Shown here in pieces: positions 63,697 through 64,000 of a DNA stretch of 64,000 nucleotides. How positions within the stretch are numbered: the stretch's first letter is position 1; each line of letters begins with the position of its first letter. The notes beneath the pieces were generated by a model. That model was not told the origin of the DNA and made no database searches. It saw only the letters and a program-made list of their open reading frames with translations. The DNA is from Schaalia vaccimaxillae DSM 15804. Its GTDB lineage: Bacteria > Actinomycetota > Actinomycetes > Actinomycetales > Actinomycetaceae. Where the stretch lies: NCBI RefSeq assembly GCF_000420425.1, contig NZ_ATUX01000010.1, positions 80,046 to 144,045 on the forward strand, in the 5' to 3' direction. Position numbers and translations under genes: made by a program.

Positions 63697-64000
63697 ATGG
63701 GAGTTGACCAGCTCGGATTATGGGCAGAAAAGACACCGGAACCAGCCGAAATAGGCCCGGTTGAAGCCGGATACATCAAACAGATGGAAACCTTGGAAAA
63801 GAACGGCGTGATGGGCGCCGAACACGCCGGTACTCGTTCCTTGGTGCTCACCGCCGCCAGGGCTGTCGATCAGATCAAGCCCACCGATGCAGCGTCGGGC
63901 CGTTCGAACCTGCTTAAAGCTCTTAATGATATTGCTCAGCGCCTTCCCGAACCCTCCCAAGCGGGCGGCAGCGTGATCGACGAGCTGCGCGCACTACTAG
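63697..64000 (+). CDS. Probable phage terminase small subunit, 3' partial
   Basis: The frame from ATG 63697 runs off the window after 101 codons. AAAGGAGGG lies six to eight bases upstream, an unusually strong ribosome-binding site that marks a new, highly expressed module. The sequence (GPVEAGYIKQMETLEKNGVM, LVLTAARAVDQIKP, NLLKALNDIAQRLP) is like small terminase proteins of actinobacterial prophages. The large terminase would be expected next. Confidence 0.6.
   Translation, partial: MGVDQLGLWAEKTPEPAEIGPVEAGYIKQMETLEKNGVMGAEHAGTRSLVLTAARAVDQIKPTDAASGRSNLLKALNDIAQRLPEPSQAGGSVIDELRALL

Larger units (their letters stand above)
60321..64000 (+). mobile_element. Left end of a prophage (continues beyond the window)
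   Basis: From the junction rightward the genes are small, tightly overlapping and phage-like: divergent regulators, a replication-type HTH protein, small ORFs, an excisionase-like HTH protein, an HNH nuclease and a probable small terminase. No integrase lies at this end, so it should be at the far end if the element is intact. Confidence 0.8.

Overview
The window is chromosomal DNA from a moderately high-GC actinobacterium, most likely a member of the Actinomycetaceae (Actinomyces/Schaalia/Trueperella-like). The support is gene content and order: a class A PBP, then rpsF-ssb-rpsR-rplI, then dnaB, and the block ppiA / rhomboid / crgA / DUF881 / class E sortase / pabA / pknB-pknA-pbpA-rodA-pstP-fhaB-fhaA. 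That is the origin-proximal arrangement known from Mycobacterium and its relatives. The species is an inference; no rRNA is present.

Layout. 1-7.3 kb: end of a bifunctional PBP, the rpsF operon (minus), a MATE exporter, a cluster of DnaA-box-like sites, and dnaB. 7.4-17.9 kb: RarD permease, cold-shock protein, tRNA-Leu, an ECF transporter with an unusual fused membrane-ATPase-ATPase protein, and a DASS anion transporter joined to a cNMP-domain histidine kinase and a receiver-only regulator. 18-28 kb: nitroreductase, lipoprotein, an amino-acid ABC importer, a DUF985 cupin, an amidohydrolase/adenosylhomocysteinase-like pair and a HAD phosphatase. 28.5-43.3 kb: the cell-division and cell-wall signalling block, in which PknA/PknB, PstP and the FHA proteins are expected to control PbpA and RodA. 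43.5-59.6 kb: nrdF, a frameshifted lipoprotein, membrane and TPR proteins, a peptidase, AzlCD, an Ltp-motif protein, RNase HI, a HepT/MNT toxin-antitoxin pair, trpB, oligopeptidase B and a patatin. 59.7-64 kb: an ABC-class ATPase gene cut off at what looks like a phage attachment site, followed by the early region of a prophage up to a probable small terminase gene at the window edge.

The most unusual signal is a set of unrelated dispersed palindromic or short tandem repeats. They are: (1) arrays of an exact 22-bp-period repeat at seven loci, all in the same orientation; (2) a TTTGGCCGGTGG palindromic module next to two of those arrays; (3) a 123-135 bp element with GACTGTGTCT inverted ends, three copies; (4) a 75-bp hairpin element, two copies. 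Two of these families lie inside genes without breaking the frame: one in the adenosylhomocysteinase-like gene, and one of exactly 41 codons in oligopeptidase B.

Functions are inferred from motifs and gene order read by eye. No database search was run.
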